Assembly: GCF_029853675.1 (NCBI RefSeq)
Contig: NZ_CP122539.1
Span: forward strand, 2,003,001-2,067,000
Reading direction: 5' to 3'
DNA: 64,000 nt
Source: Tenacibaculum tangerinum
GTDB lineage: Bacteria > Bacteroidota > Bacteroidia > Flavobacteriales > Flavobacteriaceae
Shown here: one piece after another, positions 57,285-64,000 of the stretch
How the letters are laid out: the number at the start of each line of letters is the position of its first letter
How positions within the stretch are numbered: the stretch's first letter is position 1
Made by a program: the position numbers and the translations under genes
The notes under the pieces: model-generated
What the model was told of the DNA's origin: nothing
The model's database searches: none
What the model saw: only the letters and a program-made list of their open reading frames with translations

Positions 57285-58343
57285 ATGAATCATTCTATTA
57301 TAATTAATTCTATTGGAACAGCCACACCGGGGGCTTCAAAAATTTTATCAGATGCTTTAAAAGTACCACAAGATTACATCTTAAAATTGTTGTACAATGC
57401 ACCATCTATTTTATTTCAAAAGGTAGATAAAAATACCGCATTAAAAGCAGAAGACACTTTAACTAAATTAGGTTTAGACATATCTGTTTATAAAGAAGAT
57501 GACAAATTTGATTTAACTACGGAACTTGTAGATATTAGTGTGAGTTTTGAGAATGTTTTACAGCTTCCAAAAGTAACGGAACAATTGGCCACCTTTTTAG
57601 GTTGTAAACAATCAGAAGCACTGAACTTACTTTTAAATAACCCAAGTATAGTTCTTGGCAATGTGTCTGTTGCTACAGCAAAAGCATTACAGAAAAGAAT
57701 AGATGCAAACGTGCATTACTCAAACCCCAAAAAAGACAGCTATACTATTTTAATTAACGATGAAATTGGAAGTTCGGAGTTAAAAAACATTGAAAATCAA
57801 CTAAAAAAAGCTATCAAAAAAGAAGAAGATGTTTATGTGATTGAAGATGTGTCGTATAATAATTCTCAATTGTTATGGAGAAAATACCAATCTAAAAAAA
57901 CGGTAAAACTATTAAATCAAAGCCACCAATTAGTTCATATTGTGATGAATGAATTTGATTTAAATAACCAAAAGCATGTTTCTTTTTTAGTTAATAAAGT
58001 AGGCCTGCCAGAAGTAATTTTAGAAGATGTTAAAAATGCCTTACCTATAACCTTATTTGAAAACATCAATAGAAAAAATGCTGAAGAAATTATGGGGTCA
58101 TGCATAGAAATGGGAATGACCGTTGATTTAAAAAGAGAGGTCAATTTCAAGAAAAAAATTCAAATAGAAGACATCGAAGACTTTGAAAATGTTACCAAAG
58201 TACTAAGTCAGTTTATTGCTAAAGAAGACTTGCCTAAAGAAGGAACTAAAAATTGGGAAAGCAAAGAAGCCATTCCTTCAATAATTGCAAGATATCTACT
58301 AGCGCAATTAGAACAATTAATGTGTAACCCAGAAATTATATAA
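57285..58343 (+). CDS. Triple-repeat protein with L7/L12-C-terminal-like domains
   Basis: 352 residues, no signal peptide or membrane helix. About 65-residue units recur near 5-75, 85-150 and 220-290. Each begins with a hydrophobic strand, then a helix ending near an LG or VGLP motif, a helix into a P-containing turn (LLYNAPSILF, LLNNPSIVLG, VKNALPITLF), then an A/E-rich helix and a strand with G..V (LGLDISVY, MGMTVDLK). This pattern is like the C-terminal domain of ribosomal protein L7/L12 or ClpS, which bind proteins. It may act as an adaptor. It is the first gene of a tight operon and is followed after one base by the next. Confidence 0.55.
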   Translation: MNHSIIINSIGTATPGASKILSDALKVPQDYILKLLYNAPSILFQKVDKNTALKAEDTLTKLGLDISVYKEDDKFDLTTELVDISVSFENVLQLPKVTEQLATFLGCKQSEALNLLLNNPSIVLGNVSVATAKALQKRIDANVHYSNPKKDSYTILINDEIGSSELKNIENQLKKAIKKEEDVYVIEDVSYNNSQLLWRKYQSKKTVKLLNQSHQLVHIVMNEFDLNNQKHVSFLVNKVGLPEVILEDVKNALPITLFENINRKNAEEIMGSCIEMGMTVDLKREVNFKKKIQIEDIEDFENVTKVLSQFIAKEDLPKEGTKNWESKEAIPSIIARYLLAQLEQLMCNPEII

Positions 58344-58344
58344 G

Positions 58345-58887
58345 ATGGAACAAAACATGTTACACTACAGAATTGCAGAAAGAGGCAAAATGCACGCCTT
58401 AGATAAAAACTACACAGAAGCTCTACGACATTATAAAGAGGCTTTAAAATTAACACAAAAACAACAAGACAGCGAATTGTTTTTTCAGCACTACAGTCAG
58501 TGTGTTATGGAGTCTTTAGAATTATCAGGAGCACATGATCAGGTTATTTCGTTTTGTGAAAATTACAGGTCTTTTTTAGAAGAAAAACAACAAGACGTTT
58601 TAGTGCGAAAGCATAAAGCCTTTGTAAGTGAGCGTCAAGCAATTCAACATATACTTAAAGGAGAGCAAGAAGAAGCTAAAACGCTGTTACTCGAAGTTCA
58701 AAAAGATTTAGGTAAAGGAAAACAACCTATTACAGATGAATTGTTGAATTGGTTACTTAGAGGGTATCAGGTTAATGCAAATCAATTAAAAAGATTACAG
58801 CAGAAACATAATTATTTCATTGTGAGAAAAGAATCGGTTAATCCTAAAATTGCCATGGATTTACCCGAAGGCGTTTCTCCATTTTAA
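58345..58887 (+). CDS. TPR-like helical protein
   Basis: 180 residues, all helical by pattern. The segment RGKMHALDKNYTEALRHYKEALKLT is a clear tetratricopeptide-type helix pair. The next helices (FFQHYSQCVMESLELSGAHDQVI and further) continue a superhelical array. TPR arrays bind partner proteins. The ATG follows the preceding stop directly, and 19 bases separate it from the next gene. No enzyme motif is seen, so a scaffold or chaperone role inside this operon is the most that can be inferred. Confidence 0.6.
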   Translation: MEQNMLHYRIAERGKMHALDKNYTEALRHYKEALKLTQKQQDSELFFQHYSQCVMESLELSGAHDQVISFCENYRSFLEEKQQDVLVRKHKAFVSERQAIQHILKGEQEEAKTLLLEVQKDLGKGKQPITDELLNWLLRGYQVNANQLKRLQQKHNYFIVRKESVNPKIAMDLPEGVSPF

Positions 58888-58906
58888 ACTACTAAATAAG
58901 TAAAAT

Positions 58907-60733
58907 ATGGCAGACATTAAAACTTTTGACCAAGGGGCAAAAATACTACAAAACGTAGACGTAAGTAGTATGGTTACAGCATTAGCCCTGGGTATTGCTA
59001 GCGCTCAAGAGCGACTAGACAACAATTCGGTATCTCAACTTATCCGACTTTCAGAAACCAAAATAGCTGGGAAGTCCTTATTGGAATTTGGATTTCAACC
59101 AGCGTTTTATGCTTTTGATTATGCAGATATTTCTGCGTCAATTAGCCTAAAAATGGCAGTTAAAGAAGAAGTAGAGGTAGATTTTAGCTTGGCTGTGGAT
59201 TATAAAAATAATACCACATTTGATAAAGATTTCTTTGATCAACTAAAAGAAAGCAGAAGTAAATCGTTAAGCAAAAATTCTAAAACTCAGAAAGAAATTG
59301 CATTAAAAGCAAGTACATCTGAAGAAATTAGTATTAACGAAAAATCATTTGAAATTCACAAAGAAGAGGGCTCATATTCTAAAGTTGAAGAAACTAAAGA
59401 AGAGATGAGAGATCAAGCTAGTGATTTACGAGTAGACTCAGTAATTGAAGATGAAAAAATTTTAGAAGAAAACACTTCTAACAATTTATTAATTATCAAA
59501 GAAGATGGGTTTGTAGTTGTAGCAGAACCTTATGTGCATACGTCAACAGAAGGATTATTAAAAATGCCTTCAACCTATTTACCATTAAACGACCCTAGCG
59601 CTCCAAATATTACTTTAAAAGGAGGAAGTACTCCTAAAAATTTCAAAAAAGAGAAAGATTTTGCACATACCTTATCAAGTGCCAGAACTAGTAATGGAGT
59701 GAATGGAACTGTTGTAGGAATAAATTCTGAAGGAATTCATAGATCTGGAGGTAAAAAAGTATTGGAATTCTTTTTTGGTTGGGATAAATATGATATCAAT
59801 TATGGGTATTCTACCGGAGTTAAATCTGATTCGGTACATAAAGATGATGTTACACTTTTAGCTTTATTGTTAGAAAGAGATCCTTCATTAACTATTACCA
59901 TTACCGGATATACAGATGGAAGTGGTAATGCAACCAAGGAAAATGCAGATTATAATAAAGCTTTGGGTAAAAAAAGAGCTAAAGCCTTTAAAGCTGAGCT
60001 AGAAAAAAGAGGAACTTTTACCTTAGCTGAAAGCAGAGTTACTATAATAACTAAAGGTGAAAGCTTAGCCAATGGTAGTTCTGCTAAAGACCCAAACATT
60101 AGAAAAATTAAAGTAGAGCTTCCTTCAGATTATGATTATATCCATTTTAATGGAGGAGAAATCACAAAAACAGGTGCTAATGCTCCTACTCCTAACGCCT
60201 TTGTTTATCTGGAAAATGATAACTCAGCAGGTAATACAGGGTTGCCAATTACTTTTAAGTATAACGGAAAAAGCTATACGTTTACTGCTGCAGATATAAG
60301 CAATGCCCTACAATCGGCAAATAATTTTAAGAGTAAACTACAAGAGTTGTATGCTGAAAAGTATAACGATTACTACTATTTCTTACATGAAGAAACCAAG
60401 GTAAATTACTTTATTCATTCTGAGCAAAATAAAGAATTAGATGTAAAAATAAATAAGCAAGCTTCAGCAGATATTAATAAAGATACTACCAAGGTATTTG
60501 TAAGTGATACAAAAAATGATCTTTCTAAATTGAAAGAATCTTCTAAAGACTTTAAAGGAGACAGATCTTTAGCTATTAGCGGGTCATTAGATGTACGCTA
60601 TGCACGTCAGTTTAACATGTCTGTAGAAGGAAACGCCTCTATTGCTGCACGTATGATTTCAGTACCGCCTCCTTCAGCTTTAGAAAACTATATTCAATCG
60701 TTAACAGGAGGAAGTAATACATCTTCAAACTAA
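58907..60733 (+). CDS. Paralog 1: helix-beta family protein with nested OmpA-like domain
   Basis: 608 residues, no signal peptide. Residues 1-110 share the operon's common N-terminal half: a helix with MVTALALGIASAQERLDNNS and then LLEFGFQPAFYAFDYADISASISL. The C-terminal 55 residues carry the common second half (YARQFNMSVEGNASIAARMISVPPP). Between them lie a charged linker and an OmpA-like domain at about 280-410 (LLERDPSLTITITGYTDGSGN, a helix KALGKKRAKAFKAEL, and RVTIITKGE), then a further region of about 150 residues. OmpA-like domains usually bind peptidoglycan in the periplasm; here the protein appears cytosolic. The insertion of one domain into another is clear from the split motifs. 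Confidence 0.6.
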   Translation: MADIKTFDQGAKILQNVDVSSMVTALALGIASAQERLDNNSVSQLIRLSETKIAGKSLLEFGFQPAFYAFDYADISASISLKMAVKEEVEVDFSLAVDYKNNTTFDKDFFDQLKESRSKSLSKNSKTQKEIALKASTSEEISINEKSFEIHKEEGSYSKVEETKEEMRDQASDLRVDSVIEDEKILEENTSNNLLIIKEDGFVVVAEPYVHTSTEGLLKMPSTYLPLNDPSAPNITLKGGSTPKNFKKEKDFAHTLSSARTSNGVNGTVVGINSEGIHRSGGKKVLEFFFGWDKYDINYGYSTGVKSDSVHKDDVTLLALLLERDPSLTITITGYTDGSGNATKENADYNKALGKKRAKAFKAELEKRGTFTLAESRVTIITKGESLANGSSAKDPNIRKIKVELPSDYDYIHFNGGEITKTGANAPTPNAFVYLENDNSAGNTGLPITFKYNGKSYTFTAADISNALQSANNFKSKLQELYAEKYNDYYYFLHEETKVNYFIHSEQNKELDVKINKQASADINKDTTKVFVSDTKNDLSKLKESSKDFKGDRSLAISGSLDVRYARQFNMSVEGNASIAARMISVPPPSALENYIQSLTGGSNTSSN

Positions 60734-60740
60734 TTGAACG

Positions 60741-61241
60741 ATGGAAACACCTAAAGTAATACAACAAATTGCCAATGCTCCATTACCAATGATGTTGGAA
60801 AAGCTAGGAATGTCTATTGCCAATGCGCAATCTGCACTCGATGCTAATTCAATTCGATTGGCCAATGAAATGGCATCAATAAAAGTTAACGTAGGTGATG
60901 AAGAGTATAATTTATTAAGCCTTGGATTTACGCCAACATTTTATGCTTTTACAGAAGCATCGCTAGAAATGAAAATGGAATTTTCCATGGCAGAATCAGA
61001 AAATTACGGAGGTGCCGTTGCATTTAATTACGGAAAAAGTAAAAATGATAATTCTGGAGGAGAGGAACAAAGCGGAAACACCTCAACACAAATGTTTGGT
61101 GTTTCAGTATCGGCACACTATTCAAGAAAATTCTCTGCTTCTGCCGAAGGATCATCATCTATTGCTGCCAAAATTGTATCGCTACCTCCACCTGATATAT
61201 ACTTAGAAATATTAAAGTCAACATTAAATAAAGAAGAATAA
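60741..61241 (+). CDS. Paralog 2: minimal helix-beta family protein
   Basis: 166 residues and the shortest version of the family. It has an N-terminal amphipathic helix (IANAPLPMMLEKLG, SIANAQSALDANS), then LLSLGFTPTFYAFTEASLEMKMEFSMAES, a short Gly/Ser/Asn-rich loop, and the closing motif YSRKFSASAEGSSSIAAK, ending PPPDIYLEIL. The order of helix, strand pair and closing strand with PPP recalls DUF2589-type proteins, a family of unknown function; this link is by architecture only. No signal peptide. It lies 7 bases after paralog 1 and 12 before paralog 3. Confidence 0.6.
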   Translation: METPKVIQQIANAPLPMMLEKLGMSIANAQSALDANSIRLANEMASIKVNVGDEEYNLLSLGFTPTFYAFTEASLEMKMEFSMAESENYGGAVAFNYGKSKNDNSGGEEQSGNTSTQMFGVSVSAHYSRKFSASAEGSSSIAAKIVSLPPPDIYLEILKSTLNKEE

Positions 61242-61253
61242 AAAGAACTTATT

Positions 61254-62168
61254 ATGAATATGTTTAGAGATACGCCCAGAATAGGGCAACAATTATTAGA
61301 TGTTCCAATGGGACAAATGATAGAGCAAATGGCAATGTCTATTGCCAAATCACAAATGGCATTAGATGCAAACTCTATTGAAGTAGCTGAAATGATGGGA
61401 GGATTAAGTCCTGTCAAGTACGAAAAAGATGGTAAAGAATTTATCAATTTTAAGGACAGTCGTGTTTTCTTTGGTAAAGAAAAGGTGTCACTTGCAGGTG
61501 CAGTAGAATTGTACAATGCAAATACAGACCAAGCATATAGAGCTTCTATAGAAGATAAGATTAAAAATGATACTGAAGCTGCTTATGATAGACCTGTAGT
61601 AGATGTAAGTGGTGCTGTGCCATCTAATAGCTCAGCTAAATTTACTCCTGATGATCAGAAGAATCCAGAAGTATATTACAGAAATGGGAGTAATTGGTTT
61701 GAATATGATTCAACTACATCGTCATATCAAGCAATTGCAAACCCACCAACAGCTTCTACAACAAGACTTATGGTAAAGCCTGGTACTACAGAAAAAACAT
61801 TGTTTTTACCCCAACGTTTATCTATGCTTGAATTAGGTTTTTCACCAACATTCTATCAATTTGTAGATACTATGATTCAAGTAAGAATTGCCATTAAGTT
61901 TTCAAGAGAAGGTTCGTCATCATTTTCATATAACAGAAAAACAGATAGTACCGACAGAAGTACAAGTTTTAGTTGGAGAAGTGGTTTAAAAACTAATAAA
62001 ACTGTAACCACCACCCAAGTTAACGCAGAATACTCACAGAAGTACAGTTATTCTGCTGAAGGATCTAGTTTATTACAAACAAAATTAGTACCTATTCCAC
62101 CCCCAGCAATTTTAGAAGAACGCATTCAACAGCAAATGGAAATAGCAAGAGAGGAAGCTGAAAACTAG
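61254..62168 (+). CDS. Paralog 3: helix-beta family protein with inserted region
   Basis: 304 residues. The N-terminal helix (LLDVPMGQMIEQMAMSIAKSQMALDANSI) and the core LSMLELGFSPTFYQFVDTMIQVRIAIKFS match the other paralogs. Residues of about 55-190 are an extra segment not found in paralogs 2 and 4, with NTDQAYRASIEDKI and a stretch on which a WFEYDSTTSSYQ repeat-like strand can be seen. The closing motif YSQKYSYSAEGSSLLQTKLV ends PPPAILEERIQQQ. Start: the ATG at 61254 is 12 bases after the previous stop. Function unknown. Confidence 0.6.
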   Translation: MNMFRDTPRIGQQLLDVPMGQMIEQMAMSIAKSQMALDANSIEVAEMMGGLSPVKYEKDGKEFINFKDSRVFFGKEKVSLAGAVELYNANTDQAYRASIEDKIKNDTEAAYDRPVVDVSGAVPSNSSAKFTPDDQKNPEVYYRNGSNWFEYDSTTSSYQAIANPPTASTTRLMVKPGTTEKTLFLPQRLSMLELGFSPTFYQFVDTMIQVRIAIKFSREGSSSFSYNRKTDSTDRSTSFSWRSGLKTNKTVTTTQVNAEYSQKYSYSAEGSSLLQTKLVPIPPPAILEERIQQQMEIAREEAEN

Positions 62169-62173
62169 TGTAA

Positions 62174-62677
62174 ATGGGTAGAATAACCAGAGAAATACAA
62201 AATGCACCCTTACCAGAAATGGTTAAAAGTTTGGGTATTGGTATTGCACAGGCTCAACGTGCCTTAGACAGAGTTTCTATGGATTTAGCGAAGGAGCTTG
62301 TTCATACCAAAATAGAAATGGGAGGAGAAGAGTATAGCCTACTAGCACTAGGCTTTACTCCTACTTTCTACCAGTATGTAGATACTTTTTTTGAATGTAA
62401 AATGTCAGTATCTATGGTGGAGTCTAGAGAATTTGGTGCCTCAGTATCGGCTAGTGCCGGATTTAACGTAGGTTTTGCTGCTGTTAGCGCTACAGTATCT
62501 GCAAGCTACTCTCAAAAATATCAATATTCTGCTGAAGCAAGCTCACTTATTAGAACCAAATTGGTTACAGTGCCTAACCCGCCGGTGTTTGAGCAACGTT
62601 TACAAAGTATGATTGAAGCAGAACTAGAAAGTAAAAGAAATCCGAATACCACAACACCTACTAATACCAATTCATAA
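62174..62677 (+). CDS. Paralog 4: minimal helix-beta family protein
   Basis: 167 residues. Family landmarks in order are the helix IQNAPLPEMVKSLGIGIAQAQRALDRVS, then LLALGFTPTFYQYVDTFFECKMSVSMVES, a small-residue stretch rich in Ala, Ser and Val (SASAGFNVGFAAVSATVSA), and the closing YSQKYQYSAEASSLIRTK with a modified PPP (PNPPVFEQRL). It is closest in layout to paralog 2. The repeated retention of the same motifs in four adjacent genes suggests that the proteins assemble together. It lies 5 bases after paralog 3 and 3 before the next gene. Confidence 0.6.
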   Translation: MGRITREIQNAPLPEMVKSLGIGIAQAQRALDRVSMDLAKELVHTKIEMGGEEYSLLALGFTPTFYQYVDTFFECKMSVSMVESREFGASVSASAGFNVGFAAVSATVSASYSQKYQYSAEASSLIRTKLVTVPNPPVFEQRLQSMIEAELESKRNPNTTTPTNTNS

Positions 62678-62680
62678 ACC

Positions 62681-63955
62681 ATGGCTAAGCATTGGAAAAG
62701 TTTTGTTAAGAAAGAAAAAACTCCAGAACAAAAAGAAGAGTTGGATTTTAAAACTCTTCTTTCTTCTGGAGAACAAACAAGCAAGTCTTTAGAAGAGGTA
62801 GCAGACTTTAATGCTAATCTAAAATCATTATTAGATGAGCAAAAGCAGCTTGAAGACAAAATGGCTGAGCTTACTGGTAAGAAAGAAGCATCCAATACTA
62901 ACAAAAAGTATGAGCATGAAATAAAATCAATCGATCAGAAAAAGAAAGAAGAAAGAACAGAAGAAAAGAAAAGACAAAAAAGTAACAAAAAACAAGAGGA
63001 TAGATGGAAGGTTGACATACCTGTTCAAAAAAAAACAAAAGAACCTTCTATTTCTATTCCCTCAAAAATCTTAACTAAAAAGAAAAAAGAAAATGGTTTC
63101 ATTCAAGCTAAAAAAACAATTGATGCTTCTATAACAACTATTAAGCAGCGTAAGAAAAAAGCAGAAAAATCAGGAATAAAAATTACCAAACAAAATAAAA
63201 CGAACCTAACTAACACAATTAGGAAAGTTAAAGAAGGAAAAGACCAAATAGAAATAGTACAAAAACAGCTAAAAAAATCGCTTTTTAGTGTTGATCAAAA
63301 AACAAAACAAAAAACTAAACCTGTATCCACACTTATTAAAAAGGCTAAAAAAGTACAGAATTTAGTTATTGAAACACGGAAAGAGAGTAAAAAAACAAGC
63401 AGTTTAATAGCAAACCCTATTCAAAAGAAAGAAAAAAACACGAACGAATCATTTCCTAAATTAAAGGAAAACAAGCCCCTGAAAACTACAATGACAACTG
63501 TTAAAAAAGCGGTGAATACTTACCAAAATATCAAGCAAGTAAGTCCCAAAGTAATTTCAGGATTACAACAACTCTCTACAAACGCAAAGGCTATAAGTGT
63601 TGGCAATAATATTTCCAAAAGTGCAACGCTTGTAAATAAGTTAGATAATAGTATTAGCAAAGTAGATCAGCTTTTTAATACTGCTAACAAATATCTAAAT
63701 AAGACTACGAAAACAGTTGGGTTGATAGATAAGAAAGTAGAAATATTTAATACAATTTATAATAAAGAAAAGAAAACAGCTAATGCCTTTGATTTAGGCT
63801 TTATTCAAAATCAAAAATCAAAAAAAGAAGAAAATCAAAACTTTAATGTGAGTAATAAAAAACTTTCAGTAGATATAAATACGATAAAAAAAGTAAAAAA
63901 AGGAATAGACACATTAAAGAGTTCTAAAAATAAAAAAGATAGTTTTTCATTTTAA
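62681..63955 (+). CDS. Lys-rich, largely coiled-coil or disordered protein
   Basis: 424 residues with an extreme Lys content and few aromatic residues. Residues 40-65 (LLDEQKQLEDKMAELTGKK) are a short coiled coil. The remainder alternates basic helices (KEERTEEKKRQKSNKK, TIRKVKEGKDQIEIVQKQLKK) with Ser/Thr/Asn stretches. No known domain. Such a protein could bind nucleic acid or act as a linker for the paralog proteins encoded immediately upstream. The frame and start (3 bases after paralog 4) are well supported by operon spacing. Confidence 0.55.
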   Translation: MAKHWKSFVKKEKTPEQKEELDFKTLLSSGEQTSKSLEEVADFNANLKSLLDEQKQLEDKMAELTGKKEASNTNKKYEHEIKSIDQKKKEERTEEKKRQKSNKKQEDRWKVDIPVQKKTKEPSISIPSKILTKKKKENGFIQAKKTIDASITTIKQRKKKAEKSGIKITKQNKTNLTNTIRKVKEGKDQIEIVQKQLKKSLFSVDQKTKQKTKPVSTLIKKAKKVQNLVIETRKESKKTSSLIANPIQKKEKNTNESFPKLKENKPLKTTMTTVKKAVNTYQNIKQVSPKVISGLQQLSTNAKAISVGNNISKSATLVNKLDNSISKVDQLFNTANKYLNKTTKTVGLIDKKVEIFNTIYNKEKKTANAFDLGFIQNQKSKKEENQNFNVSNKKLSVDINTIKKVKKGIDTLKSSKNKKDSFSF

Positions 63956-63966
63956 AACGCAATACA

Positions 63967-64000
63967 ATGAGTTCAGTTAATAACGCATTAACCTTAAAAC
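63967..64000 (+). CDS. Start of a further gene in the same operon (partial)
   Basis: ATG 63967 begins MSSVNNALTLK and runs off the window. It starts 11 bases after the previous stop, so it belongs to the operon. Nothing about function can be said. Confidence 0.45.
   Translation, partial: MSSVNNALTLK

Noticed and set aside
1..64000. tRNA and rRNA genes
   Set aside because: No cloverleaf-like or rRNA-like sequence was seen while reading; a tRNAscan-SE and Infernal run would settle this.

Overview
The window looks like a low-GC marine member of the Flavobacteriaceae (Bacteroidota), possibly Tenacibaculum or a relative. This is inferred from the NqrA-F operon next to apaG and a type IX secretion plug protein, from promoter boxes of the Bacteroidota type TAnnTTTG, from an SusC/OMP-style beta-barrel receptor, and from A+T-rich genes with weak Shine-Dalgarno signals. 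All function calls were made by reading motifs; no database search was run.

Region 1 (1-11.5 kb) is conserved chromosome: a DUF3667-type membrane protein, ApaG, a DUF5103/T9SS plug protein, the complete sodium-pumping NADH:quinone reductase (nqrA-F) ending in a strong terminator, a 44-residue zinc ribbon, a small conserved protein, a DEAD-box helicase, and a self-contained unit encoding a 34-residue peptide.

Region 2 (11.9-14.3 kb) is a mobile-element scar: the receiver half of a response regulator, an IS982-family insertion (copy 1) with an 8-bp target duplication, a possible leftover end of a related IS, and a broken TraG/VirD4-type conjugation gene.

Region 3 (14.3-54 kb, all on the minus strand) is a hybrid PKS/NRPS gene cluster of about 40 kb. 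In transcription order it holds a specialised NusG-like antiterminator, a MATE exporter, PKS KS-AT-KR-ACP, PKS KS-AT with a dead ACP, an aminomalonyl-ACP cassette (3-hydroxyacyl dehydrogenase, ACP, acyl dehydrogenase, serine-type adenylation enzyme), a type II thioesterase, a SyrB2-like Fe/2-oxoglutarate enzyme, a ferredoxin, a fatty-acid desaturase, a loading protein AL-KR-ACP-ACP, an ACP-aminotransferase, a three-module NRPS (monooxygenase remnant-C-A-PCP-C-A-PCP-C-A-PCP), a terminal KS-AT pair in which both active sites look dead, a GNAT acetyltransferase, an outer-membrane barrel, and a phosphopantetheinyl transferase. The inferred product is a lipopeptide-like molecule: a modified acyl starter extended by malonyl and probably aminomalonyl units, transaminated, then joined to three amino acids. 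No cis thioesterase is visible.

Region 4 (54-57 kb) holds tiny zinc ribbons, a frameshifted unknown gene, repeats, and a gene interrupted by an inverted second IS982 copy. The two IS copies therefore bracket the cluster. Region 5 (57.3-64 kb) is a tight plus-strand operon of uncharacterised proteins: a triple-repeat L7/L12-like protein, a TPR-like protein, four paralogous helix-plus-beta proteins (one with an OmpA-like domain nested inside), a very Lys-rich protein, and the start of another gene. It is the best candidate for an undescribed system apart from the biosynthetic cluster.

Five genes between 18 and 56 kb carry single-base frameshifts, and each is repaired by adding one base to an A/T run. 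Either these are sequence errors, or they are decay or slippage sites.
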